Origin: Methylobrevis pamukkalensis
GTDB taxonomy: Bacteria; Pseudomonadota; Alphaproteobacteria; Rhizobiales; Pleomorphomonadaceae
Length of the DNA stretch: 32,678 nt
Assembly: GCF_001720135.1 (NCBI RefSeq)
Contig: NZ_MCRJ01000036.1
Location: 1 to 32,678 of the forward strand
Direction: 5' to 3'
The notes beneath the pieces are model-generated. The model did not search any database. It was not told the DNA's origin and saw only the letters and a program-made list of their open reading frames with translations. The translations under genes and the position numbers were made by a program. This document shows, piece by piece, positions 9,357 through 16,969 of this stretch (its first letter is position 1; every line of letters starts with the position of its first letter).

Positions 9357-9369
9357 AATCAGTGAATTA
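9357..9369 (+). promoter_or_regulatory. Possible IHF binding site upstream of rtcB promoter
   Basis: AATCAGTGAATTA matches the IHF consensus WATCAANNNNTTR with one mismatch, in a locally AT-rich stretch (9341-9378) about 40-50 bp before the sigma-54 promoter. That is the usual place for IHF to bend DNA so that an upstream-bound activator such as RtcR can touch the polymerase. Inferred from position and consensus only. Confidence 0.35.
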
Positions 9370-9406
9370 CAGAAAAATCTCGCCGCGTTGGCGGTGATCT
9401 GGGCAC

Positions 9407-9423
9407 TTGGCACGTCGCTTGAA
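9407..9423 (+). promoter_or_regulatory. Sigma-54 promoter for rtcB
   Basis: TTGGCACGTCGCTTGAA contains the -24 element TGGCACG and a -12 element TTGAA, with GG and the -12 G at the required spacing. The only departure from TGGCACGNNNNTTGCW is A for C in the -12 box. It points to rtcB and lies opposite rtcR, a sigma-54 activator, as in the enterobacterial rtc locus. Predicted transcription starts near 9435, leaving about 300 nt of untranslated leader. Confidence 0.75.
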
Positions 9424-9435
9424 ACAGCCGGGTCG

Positions 9436-9734
9436 TGAAGCAGAGAGCAAGAACGACGGCAGACAAATCCGTGTCTGCACCCTCGCCGGCGGGCGGACCG
9501 ATGACCGACGCAGCGATCCGGCACCGGGTCCCTCTGGCGACATCGGGCGGTCCGCCGGCGCCCTGCCACCCGGCTGCCGCGCAGGACACCCCGCTCGGGG
9601 GCGTTCGGGTGAGCGGTGATCTCTGACGACACGCGTCCCGGTCTCCGCCGGGCATTCCTGCAACGGATTTTCCGGCCGGCAGACGAGGGCCGGCAGATGG
9701 GGGACGGAGGGACCGTCCCGGAAGGAAGGACACC
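9436..9734 (+). other. Long structured 5' leader of rtcB
   Basis: About 300 nt between the predicted sigma-54 start site and the rtcB ATG, with no convincing frame. Three clear folds can be read. (1) A perfect 7-bp hairpin, GCAGACA (9459-9465) with TGTCTGC (9472-9478), loop AATCCG. (2) A long stem pairing the GGCGGACCGATG region near 9491-9502 with CATCGGGCGGTCCGCC near 9541-9556, interrupted by a small bulge. (3) A hairpin pairing 9587-9596 with 9611-9618. It might be a regulatory leader, a ligand for the repair enzymes, or a processed non-coding RNA. I see no acceptor stem or anticodon arm that would make it a tRNA. Confidence 0.45.
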
Positions 9735-11135
9735 ATGGCGAAGGTCATGAGCGGACAGGATCTCATCGACGCCGGTCACCGGCAGGGCCGCTGGTTCGCC
9801 GCGGCGCTGGTCGCCGCCAACCGCGTCCTGGAGGACGGCGGCACCGATGCCGCCGCGCTGGAGGCGGCGCTCGCCCATGCCCCGGCGCCGGCCGTGCCGC
9901 TGCGCGGTGCGGGCGAGAGGGCCTTCTTCGTCAACATCGAGGCCGAGACGCCCGAGGAGATCACCAACATCGAGTCGGTTGCCTCCAGCATGCGGGAACT
10001 GATGCGCACGCCGGTGCTGCGGGCCGGGGCGATCATGCCCGATGCCTGCCCGGCCGGCCCGCCGGGCACGATCCCGGTGGGCGGCGTGGTCGCCTCGGAG
10101 GCGATCCACCCCGGCATGCACTCGGCCGACATCTGCTGCTCCCTGGCGATCTCGGTGTTCCCGGGCGTCGATCCGGCGGCTCTGCTCGATGCGGTCCATG
10201 CGGTCACGCATTTCGGGCCGGGCGGCCGGGCGCGCGGCACGCAGATCCGTCCGCCGGACGAGCTGATGGCGCGGTTTGCGGCCCATCCGCTGCTGGCGGC
10301 GGACACGAGCCTGGCGATCGAGCAGTTCGCGACCCAGGGCGACGGCAACCACTTTGCCTTCGTGGGCACGATCCGCTCGAGCGGCGAGACCGCGCTCGTG
10401 ACCCACCACGGGTCGCGGGGGCCGGGCGCGCGGCTCTACGACCGGGGCATGAAGATCGCCGAGGGGTTCCGGCGCCAGCTGTCGCCCGAGACCCTGCCGC
10501 AGAATGCCTGGATTCCGGCCGACACCGTGGAGGGCGAAAGCTATTTCGACGCCCTGCAGCTGATCCGGGCCTGGACCAAGGCGAGCCACGTCGCCCTGCA
10601 CGACCTCGCCGCGGATCGGCTGGCCGCGACGGTCTCCGACCGCTTCTGGAACGAGCACAACTTCGTCTTCCGCAAGACGGACGGCCTGTTCTACCACGGC
10701 AAGGGCGCGACCCCGGCCTTCGCGGGCTTTGCGGAGGATGCGACCGATCTGACGCTGATCCCGCTCAACATGGCGGAGCCGGTGCTGATCGTGCGCGGCA
10801 AGGACGCGCCGAACGCCCTCGGCTTCTCGCCCCACGGGGCGGGGCGCAACTTCTCGCGCGGTCAGCACCGGCGGCGCAACGCCGGACGGCCGGACGCGGA
10901 GATCTTCGCCGAGGAGACCGCCGGCATCGACGCGCGCTTCTTCTGCGGCGTCGCCGACATCTCCGAACTGCCGAGCGCCTACAAGAGCGCGCGCGCGGTC
11001 CGGGCCCAGATCGAGCGCTTCGGACTTGCCGAGGTGGTGGACGAGGTCGTGCCTTACGGGTCGATCATGGCCGGCAACTGGATGTCGAACGCCCCTTGGC
11101 GGCGCCGGAAGACGAGGGACGCGTCGGCGGGATGA
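9735..11135 (+). CDS. rtcB: RNA-splicing ligase RtcB family protein
   Basis: RtcB joins 2',3'-cyclic-phosphate or 3'-phosphate RNA ends to 5'-OH ends using GTP and Mn2+, repairing RNA cut by ribotoxins. The 466-residue product keeps the metal and guanylylation residues: Asp132 and Cys135 (SADICCS, for the usual GVDIGCG), GDGNHF with His206, HHGSRG with His224/225, EHNF with His308, and HGAGR with His367 as the probable guanylated histidine. The SADICCS form, the GDGNHF form and the end of the protein, YGSIMAG followed by a basic tail, mark a divergent RtcB subgroup. The ATG at 9735 has AAGGA upstream. No rtcA cyclase or archease gene accompanies it here. Expected to be induced by RtcR through the promoter at 9407-9423. 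Confidence 0.93.
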   Translation: MAKVMSGQDLIDAGHRQGRWFAAALVAANRVLEDGGTDAAALEAALAHAPAPAVPLRGAGERAFFVNIEAETPEEITNIESVASSMRELMRTPVLRAGAIMPDACPAGPPGTIPVGGVVASEAIHPGMHSADICCSLAISVFPGVDPAALLDAVHAVTHFGPGGRARGTQIRPPDELMARFAAHPLLAADTSLAIEQFATQGDGNHFAFVGTIRSSGETALVTHHGSRGPGARLYDRGMKIAEGFRRQLSPETLPQNAWIPADTVEGESYFDALQLIRAWTKASHVALHDLAADRLAATVSDRFWNEHNFVFRKTDGLFYHGKGATPAFAGFAEDATDLTLIPLNMAEPVLIVRGKDAPNALGFSPHGAGRNFSRGQHRRRNAGRPDAEIFAEETAGIDARFFCGVADISELPSAYKSARAVRAQIERFGLAEVVDEVVPYGSIMAGNWMSNAPWRRRKTRDASAG

Positions 11136-11139
11136 CGGG

Positions 11140-11168
11140 ACCGGGGGGGAGCACGCGTTCCCCCCGGT
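11140..11168 (+). terminator. Hairpin after rtcB
   Basis: ACCGGGGGG (11140-11148) pairs perfectly with CCCCCCGGT (11160-11168), starting five bases after the rtcB stop codon. No T-run follows. Probably marks the 3' end of the rtcB transcript. Confidence 0.5.
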
Positions 11169-11229
11169 TGCCCTGCCGGCCTTGCGCGATCCGGGGCCCA
11201 GGCCGGTGCCGCATGGCTGGAACGGTGAT

Positions 11230-11247
11230 GACAAGCGACGACTTGTC
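11230..11247. promoter_or_regulatory. Candidate operator upstream of the dehydrogenase-aldolase pair
   Basis: GACAAG-CGACGA-CTTGTC is a perfect 6-bp inverted repeat. A second one, CCTGA-AACC-TCAGG, follows at 11259-11272, and then an AT-rich stretch (11281-11320) unlike the surrounding DNA. The arrangement looks like a regulated promoter region for the gene at 11415. No regulator gene is adjacent, and I cannot assign -35 and -10 boxes. Confidence 0.3.
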
Positions 11248-11414
11248 AATATGTCCTTCCTGAAACCTCAGGTGTCGACAGGATTTAAGTCTTAAAAAAC
11301 AATCAATTACAGGATGATCACTTTTCGCGATTGCCTTCTCCCGCGCGAAAAGCTAACAAGATGGCAAATTTGTTGGCATCTGTCGCGGGTGCGGCACTCA
11401 AGGGAAGGCGTCCG

Positions 11415-12560
11415 ATGTCCGACTATGCGCGCCCGATCGGCCTCTGCCAGCCCCGGTTCCTCGACTACGGCAGCGGCACCGTCGCCCGCCTCGGCCCGTT
11501 CGTGGCGCGCGAGGGCCATTCCCGGATCCTCGTGGTGGCCGATGCGTATAACGCGGGGCGGATCGGCCTGCTCGGCCTGCCGGACGGAACGGTCGTTCAC
11601 GGCACGCTGGCCGGCGAGCCGGACCTCGAGGATCTCGCCGCCGCGCTTGCGGTGGCGGCCGAGCTGCGGCCGGACCTCGTGATCGGCTTCGGCGGCGGCA
11701 GCGCCATGGATCTGGCCAAGCTTGTCGCCGTGCTGTGGCCGGGCGAACAGACCATCCGCGACATCGTCGGTCCGGACAGGGTCGCGCGCCGACCCTCCAC
11801 GATCGTGCAGATCCCGACCACCGCCGGCACCGGCAGCGAAGCGGGCATCCGCGCGCTCGTCACCGATCCGGCGACGCAGGCGAAGCTGGCGGTGGAAAGC
11901 CGGCACATGCTGGCCGATCTGGCGATCCTCGATCCGGACCTGACACTGACGGTGCCGCCGGCGGTCACGGCGGCCACCGGCGTCGACGTGCTGGCCCACT
12001 GCGTCGAGGCCTTCACCAGCAAGCGTGCCCATCCGCTGATCGACGGTTTTGCCCGCGAGGGCATCCGCCTCGTCGGGGCCCATCTCAAGCGCTGCGTGGC
12101 CCATGGCGCCGACGCCGAGGCGCGGGCGGCGATGCTGCTCGCCTCCTACTACGGCGGTATCTGCCTCGGCCCGGTCAACACCGCGGCCGGCCATGCGCTG
12201 GCCTATCCGCTCGGCACCCGCCACGGCATTCCCCACGGCGCGGCCAACGCGCTGATCTTCCCGCATGTGCTGGCCTTCAACGCCCCGGCCGTGCCCGCGC
12301 GCACGGCCGAGGTCCTGGCGCTGATGGGCCTTGCGCCAAGCACGGATCCGGACGAGGTGTTCGTTCTGGCCCGCGACTTCTGCGCCGGCCTCGGCCTCGA
12401 CATGACGCTTGCCGCCGCCGGCGTGCCGCGCGGCGACCTTGCGGTGATGGCGGCCGAAGCGGTGGCGATCCGGCGCCTGCTCGACAACAATCCGCGCGAG
12501 ATGACGGAAGCCGACATCCTCGCCGTCTACGAGACGGCCTACGAGGCGGTGGCGGCCTGA
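11415..12560 (+). CDS. Iron-containing alcohol dehydrogenase
   Basis: Group III metal-dependent alcohol dehydrogenase (FucO/YqhD/maleylacetate-reductase superfamily), an NAD(P)-linked soluble enzyme. The 381-residue product has the nucleotide-binding GGGSAMD (93-99) and the PTTAGTGSEA segment (134-143). The metal ligands are Asp191, His195, His260 and His274, matching the FucO pattern. The ATG at 11415 has GGAAGG upstream; an in-frame extension to 11331 lacks support. It is followed after 57 nt by a DapA-like aldolase on the same strand, so the two probably act in one catabolic route, on a sugar acid or other hydroxy- or keto-acid. The exact substrate cannot be read from the sequence. Confidence 0.88.
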   Translation: MSDYARPIGLCQPRFLDYGSGTVARLGPFVAREGHSRILVVADAYNAGRIGLLGLPDGTVVHGTLAGEPDLEDLAAALAVAAELRPDLVIGFGGGSAMDLAKLVAVLWPGEQTIRDIVGPDRVARRPSTIVQIPTTAGTGSEAGIRALVTDPATQAKLAVESRHMLADLAILDPDLTLTVPPAVTAATGVDVLAHCVEAFTSKRAHPLIDGFAREGIRLVGAHLKRCVAHGADAEARAAMLLASYYGGICLGPVNTAAGHALAYPLGTRHGIPHGAANALIFPHVLAFNAPAVPARTAEVLALMGLAPSTDPDEVFVLARDFCAGLGLDMTLAAAGVPRGDLAVMAAEAVAIRRLLDNNPREMTEADILAVYETAYEAVAA

Positions 12561-12617
12561 GCTGCCGCCGCGCGTTCGCATGCCTTGCGTTCCTTGCGTT
12601 GGTTCCGGAGTTCCCCG

Positions 12618-13505
12618 ATGCGTAAAGCCCTGCCCTTCGTCGCGCTGGTCACCTGTTTTTCGCCCGACGAGGCGGTCGACTTCGGTGCAATCCGGCGCCA
12701 GGCCGCGCGCCAGGCCGCAGCCGGCAACAACATCCTTGCCTGCGGCACCAACGGCGACTTCACCGCCCTGACCTTCGCAGAGAAGGTGACGGTGACCGAG
12801 ACCATCGTCGACGCCGTCGCCGGCCGGGTGAAGGTGTGGGTCAATGTCGGCACGCCCTCGACCTTCGAGACGATCCTGCTGGCGCGCGAATGCCAGAAGA
12901 CCGGCGTCGACGCGCTGTCGGTGATCGCGCCCTATTTCATCCCCTGCACGCAGGAGGGGCTCGCCGACCACTTCACCCGCGTCGCCGATGCGGTCGACAA
13001 GCCGGTCTATCTCTACGACATCCCGGCCCGCACCCAGAATCACATCGCGCCGGAGACCTGCGCGCGCCTTGCCGATCATCCCAACATCCTCGGCATCAAG
13101 GATTCCGGCGGGGGCAGGGACACGCTCGAGGCCTATCTCGCCGTCGCCCGCGGCCGCGACGACTTCGACGTCTTCTCCGGCCCGGATTCGCTCGTGCTGC
13201 ATGGCCTGCAGAACGGGTCGGGGGGCTGCATCTCGGGGCTCGCCAACGCCATGCCGGGCGCCCCGCCGGCGATCTGCCGGGCCTTTGCCGCCGGCGACAT
13301 GGCGGCGGCCGAGGCGGCGCAGGCCCGGTTCACGGCGCTTCGCGCCGATCTCTACGGCCTCGGCTATCCGCCGGCGATGACCAAGCGCGCGCTCTACCTG
13401 ATGGACCCGAGCGTCGGGGCGAGCCGGGCACCGGCGCTGCTGCCGACAGAAGAGCTCGACGCGAAGATCAGCGCCGTCATCGCGGCCCACGGCCTTTCGG
13501 CCTGA
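12618..13505 (+). CDS. Dihydrodipicolinate synthase / N-acetylneuraminate lyase family aldolase
   Basis: Class I (Schiff-base) aldolase of the DapA/NanA superfamily, 295 residues in one (beta/alpha)8 barrel. Lys161 in ILGIKDSGG is the Schiff-base lysine and Tyr133 in YLYDIPART the catalytic tyrosine. The pyruvate-binding GTTGE motif is altered to GTNGDF (43-48), which together with the dehydrogenase partner suggests a catabolic aldolase or dehydratase rather than the lysine-pathway DapA. The ATG at 12618 has GGAG upstream. Its last 29 nt overlap the 3' end of the convergent DNA ligase gene. Candidate roles include a keto-deoxy-sugar-acid dehydratase/aldolase; I cannot choose between them. Confidence 0.85.
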   Translation: MRKALPFVALVTCFSPDEAVDFGAIRRQAARQAAAGNNILACGTNGDFTALTFAEKVTVTETIVDAVAGRVKVWVNVGTPSTFETILLARECQKTGVDALSVIAPYFIPCTQEGLADHFTRVADAVDKPVYLYDIPARTQNHIAPETCARLADHPNILGIKDSGGGRDTLEAYLAVARGRDDFDVFSGPDSLVLHGLQNGSGGCISGLANAMPGAPPAICRAFAAGDMAAAEAAQARFTALRADLYGLGYPPAMTKRALYLMDPSVGASRAPALLPTEELDAKISAVIAAHGLSA

Positions 13506-15140
13506 CGTCGGGTTTGATCGTCTCGGGCGGCAGCATCGCCGCCAGCGTCTCCAGCCGGTCGGCCTCACGGGGAAGCTTGTCGCGGCGCAGGCGCGCGATG
13601 CGCGGAAAGCGCATGGCAACCCCGGACTTGTGCCGGCTGGACCGGGCAAGGCCCTCGAAGGCGACCTCCACCACGAAGCCGTGGTCGGCCTCGGCGCGCA
13701 CCGAGCGCACCGGCCCGAAGCGCTCGGTGGTGTTGGCCCGCACCCAGCGGTCCAGCTCGGCCAGTTCCGCGTCGGTGAAGCCGAAATAGGCCTTGCCCAC
13801 CGGCACCAGCACGTCGCGCTCGCCGTCGAAGGTCCAGACGCCGAAAGTGAAGTCGGAATAGAAGCTCGAGCGCTTGCCGTGGCCGCGCTGGGCATAGAGC
13901 AGCACTGCGTCGACCACATGCGGCGCCCGCTTCCACTTGAACCAGTCGCCCTTGTAGCGCCCGGCCACGTAAGGCGAGGCCCGCCGCTTGACCATCACCC
14001 CCTCGATCACCGGATCGGGCGGCTCGGTCCGCAGCCGGTCGAGCTCGTCCCAGGCCGAGAAGTCGACCAGCGGCGACAGGTCGAAGCGCGCCGGGTCGGC
14101 GGCGGCCACCAGCGCCTCCAGCCGGGCGCGGCGATCCAGGAAGGTCTCGCCCGTGACGTCGCCCGACGCATCTTCCAGAACGTCATAGGCGCGGATGAAA
14201 GCGGGCAACTGGCCGGCGAGCGCGCGGGTGACGGTCTTGCGGTTGAGCCGCTGCTGCAGGTCGGAGAAGGTGCCGGTCGGGCGGTTGGAGCGCAGGGTGC
14301 CGCCGACCAGCAGTTCGCCGTCGATCACGCCGGCAAAGTCGATCGCCTCGACCACGTCGGGGAAGGCGGCGGAAATGTCTTCGCCGCTGCGCGAATAGAG
14401 CCGGCGCTCGCCGGCCAGATTCACCGCCTGGACGCGGATGCCGTCCCATTTCCACTCGGCGACGAAGTCGGACGGATCGAGCGCGGCAAGGTCGCGTCGG
14501 TGATCGCGGTGGAGAGCATCACCGGGCGGAACACCGCGCGGCTGCGCGGTTCCGGACGCGGCCCGGTTCCGAGCGCGAAGGCGAACAGCGCCGTGTAGGG
14601 CGGGCCCAGCCCATGCCACAGGGCCTCGAGATCGGCGGCCTCGACCTCGCCGAGGCTGGCCAGCGCCTGCATCGCCAGCCGGCCCGAGACGCCGACGCGC
14701 AGGCCGCCGGTGCCGAGTTTCAGGAAGGCGAAGCGTTCGGAGGGGCCGAGCCGGTCGAGCGTGTCCCGCACCATCGCCGCCGTCTCGCCGCGCCCGAGCA
14801 GGCGCAGCCGCTCGACCACGCCGCCGAGGGCGAGGTCGGCGCCCCGCGCCTCCGTCGGCACATCGTCCGGGATCGGCCAGATCAGCGCGATCGTCTCGGC
14901 AAGGTCGCCGACATAGTCGTAGGAATAGCCGAACAGCACCGGGTCGACCCGCTCGCCGACGAGTTCACGCAGCAGCGCCGGCTTCAGGGCCTTGAGGTCC
15001 AGCGTCCCGCAGATCGCGGCCAGCGCATAGCCGCGGTCGGGATCGGGCGCGTTTCGAAAATAGTCGGCCAGAAGCCGCAGCTTGACGGTGCGCTGCGGTG
15101 TCAGGACCAGTCGTTCGAGCAGGGCGGCAAAGGCCTTCAT
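13477..15140 (-). CDS. ATP-dependent DNA ligase, damage-response type (frameshifted)
   Basis: ATP-dependent DNA ligase of the bacterial Lig-Exo(-Lhr-Pe) damage-response group, about 554 residues after repair. Residues ~1-200 form the helical DNA-binding domain (MKAFAALLERLVLTPQ...). The adenylation domain carries motif I EWKWDGIR with the AMP-accepting Lys near 231, and motif V FKWKR. An OB-fold domain follows, ending RPKGRGPR. The frame breaks at about 14492: GACGCGACC replaces an expected GACGCGGACC, and one added G rejoins AITDADLAALDPSDFVAEWKWDG. The ATG at 15140 follows the exonuclease stop with no gap (TAG-ATG), so translation is probably coupled. The Lhr helicase and phosphoesterase often seen in this cluster are not downstream. 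Confidence 0.9.
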
Positions 15141-16172
15141 CTATTCCGCCTCGTCCTCGAAGCCGACGAGATGCAGCGGGCGGGCGGGGACGCCCTCCAG
15201 CTCGCACCAGCGCACCAGCGCCTCCTCCCGGCCATGGGTGACCCAGACCTCCTGCGGCGCCAGTTCGCGGATCGTGGCGGTGAGATCGTCCCAGTCGACG
15301 TGGTCGGAGAGGATCAGCGGCAGTTCCACGCCGCGTTGCTTCGCGCGCTGGCGCACCTGCATCCAGCCGGAGGCAAAGGCGATCAGCGGCTCGGGAAAGC
15401 GCCGCGCCCAGGTGTCCGCGACGGCGGAGGGCGGGCAGATGACGATCGCCCCGGCAAAGGCGGACTTGGCCTCCCCATTCGCATCGCTCTTGCCGGCGGA
15501 CACGGTCGCCGGGCGCAGGTCGCCGAGATCGATGCCTTCCGACTGGAAATAGGTGCAGAGCGTTGCCATCGCGCCGTGGAGATAGATCGGCGCGTCGTAG
15601 CCGGCCGCGCGGATCAGGGCGATCACCCGCTGCGCCTTGCCGAGCGAATAGGCGCCGACGAGATGGGCGCGCTCGGGAAACTGCCCGACCGAGGCGATGA
15701 GCTTGGCAATCTCGGTGGCGTCGTCCGGATGGCGGAACACCGGCAGGCCGAAGGTCGCCTCGGTGATGAACACGTCGCAGGGAACCGGCTCGAAGGGCAG
15801 GCAGGTCGGATCTGGGCGGCGCTTGTAGTCGCCGGAGGCAACGATCACGAAGCCGTCCTTCTGAAGGCGGATCTGCGCCGAGCCGAGCACATGGCCGGCC
15901 GGGTGGAAGCTCACGGTCACGCCGCCGACGTCGATCTGCTCGCCGAGCGAGATCGCCTGCGTGCGGGCGGCGAAGTCCTCGCCGTAGCGCAGGCGCATGA
16001 TGTCGAGGGTCTGGCGCGTGGCCAGCACCTCGCCGTGGCCGGCCCGGGCATGGTCGGAATGGCCATGGGTGATCAGCGCCCGCGCCACCGGCCGGGGCGG
16101 GTCGATGTGGAAGTCGCCGACGGGGCAATAGAGCCCGGTGGGCGTCGGATGGAGCAGGCTGGCAGCACGCAT
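15141..16172 (-). CDS. Ligase-associated DNA damage response exonuclease (MBL fold)
   Basis: Metallo-beta-lactamase / beta-CASP family nuclease (Exo of the Lig-Exo pair), 343 residues, thought to trim DNA ends before ligation. It starts with the characteristic HPTPTGLYCPVGDFHIDP (8-25). The metal-binding HGHSDH lies at 36-41, with further ligands in HPAGHVLGSAQ (near 90) and SGDYKRRPDPT (near 114). The beta-CASP part carries SDHVDWDDL and WVTHG near the C-terminus. The frame is intact. It is immediately upstream of the ligase on the same strand and diverges from mgtC across 174 bp, in which I see no strong promoter motif. Confidence 0.9.
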   Translation of the reverse strand: MRAASLLHPTPTGLYCPVGDFHIDPPRPVARALITHGHSDHARAGHGEVLATRQTLDIMRLRYGEDFAARTQAISLGEQIDVGGVTVSFHPAGHVLGSAQIRLQKDGFVIVASGDYKRRPDPTCLPFEPVPCDVFITEATFGLPVFRHPDDATEIAKLIASVGQFPERAHLVGAYSLGKAQRVIALIRAAGYDAPIYLHGAMATLCTYFQSEGIDLGDLRPATVSAGKSDANGEAKSAFAGAIVICPPSAVADTWARRFPEPLIAFASGWMQVRQRAKQRGVELPLILSDHVDWDDLTATIRELAPQEVWVTHGREEALVRWCELEGVPARPLHLVGFEDEAE

Positions 16173-16346
16173 CTGCCAGATATAGCGTATCGAGGGCGCA
16201 GGGGGAGGGCGTGAAGGGCCTCTCTCCGGTCGATGTCACGCCGTCCAAAGATCGCAAGAGCCTAGCCGGCTCGGAACCATCCGGGCGTCTCGCGCGTTCC
16301 TCTCTTCGGGCCTGCCGGCAAGAGCGGGTGTGCGAGGGAAAATGCC

Positions 16347-16822
16347 ATGTTCGATATCGACATCACCGCGGCCGGCGGAACCGACGCCGTGTTCCGGCTG
16401 GTGGCGGCCATGGCCGCCGGCATGATCGTCGGCGCGACCGCAGCTGGAACGGCAAGCCGGTCGGCATGCGCACCCTCGGTCTCGTCGCGCTCGGCGTCGC
16501 GCTGGTGACGCTGGTGGCCACCCATGTGCCGGGCATGGCCGAGAATCCCGATGCGCTCAGCCGCGTCATCCAGGGCGTGCTGCAGGGGGTGATGACCGGC
16601 ATCGGCTTCATCGGCGCCGGCGTCGTGCTGCGCGATCCCGACCGCGGCCGGATCAAGGGCCTCACCACGGCCGCGTCGATCTGGATGACCGGGGCGCTGG
16701 CCGTCACCTGCGCGCTCGCCTCGTGGCTGCTGGTGGCCGTCGCGCTCGGCCTCACCCTGTTCCTGCTGATCGTGGTCCGGCCTCTCGACCGCTGGCTCGA
16801 ACGCGACCGCGACGCTCGCTGA
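16347..16822 (+). CDS. MgtC/SapB family membrane protein (frameshifted)
   Basis: Inner-membrane protein of the MgtC/SapB family, in pathogens linked to survival in low Mg2+ and acid and to control of F-type ATPase. From the ATG at 16347 (GAGGGAAA upstream) the frame reads MFDIDITAAGG...RLVAAMAAGMIVGA and breaks at about 16436. One G added to GCGACCGCAGC gives GADRSWNGKPVGMRTLGLVAL, which rejoins the main part. That part contains GIGFIGAGVVLRD and LTTAASIWMTGALAVTCA, the core MgtC motifs. Five hydrophobic segments are visible and the repaired length is 158 residues, normal for short MgtC proteins lacking the soluble C-terminal domain. No partner gene is evident. Confidence 0.85.
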
Positions 16823-16857
16823 ACCGGCTGTTTCGCACCGGGCTGCGACAGTGGACT

Positions 16858-16909
16858 GCCCATGAAACGCCCTTGACAATTTCATGGGCAAACGGAATTT
16901 TGATCCGTT
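16858..16909 (+). promoter_or_regulatory. BMP operon promoter with two nested inverted repeats
   Basis: GCCCATGAAA (16858-16867) and TTTCATGGGC (16880-16889) form a perfect 10-bp inverted repeat whose 12-nt spacer holds the exact -35 hexamer TTGACA (16873-16878). A second perfect repeat, AACGGA (16891-16896) with TCCGTT (16904-16909), encloses the AT-rich -10 region 17 nt downstream. The second repeat lies within the first ~50 bp of the promoter and covers the likely start site. Such an arrangement implies tight control by one or two dimeric repressors, none of which is encoded nearby. The BMP protein starts at 16970. Confidence 0.6.
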
Positions 16910-16969
16910 GAAAAAAATTGAACGGGCTCGCCCAAGGGGCCCGGATCGACCTCACGGGGAACAGCCGCA

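Noticed and set aside
9435..9626. 63-codon GTG-start frame in the rtcB leader
   Set aside because: No ribosome site, proline/alanine-rich composition, and it coincides with strong RNA stems that explain the sequence better.
9441..9640. tRNA or tRNA-like gene in the rtcB leader
   Set aside because: I looked for an acceptor stem, anticodon arm and GTTCRANNC T-loop and found only GTTCGGGTG without matching arms.
9264..11249. 661-codon open frame on the minus strand opposite rtcB
   Set aside because: Arginine/histidine-rich antisense frame with no family motif; rtcB on the plus strand carries all catalytic residues.
11307..13919. 870-codon open frame on the minus strand opposite the dehydrogenase and aldolase
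   Set aside because: GC-driven artefact. It runs through two clear plus-strand enzymes and its only protein-like part (its N-terminal ~150 residues) is an out-of-frame reading of the DNA ligase region.
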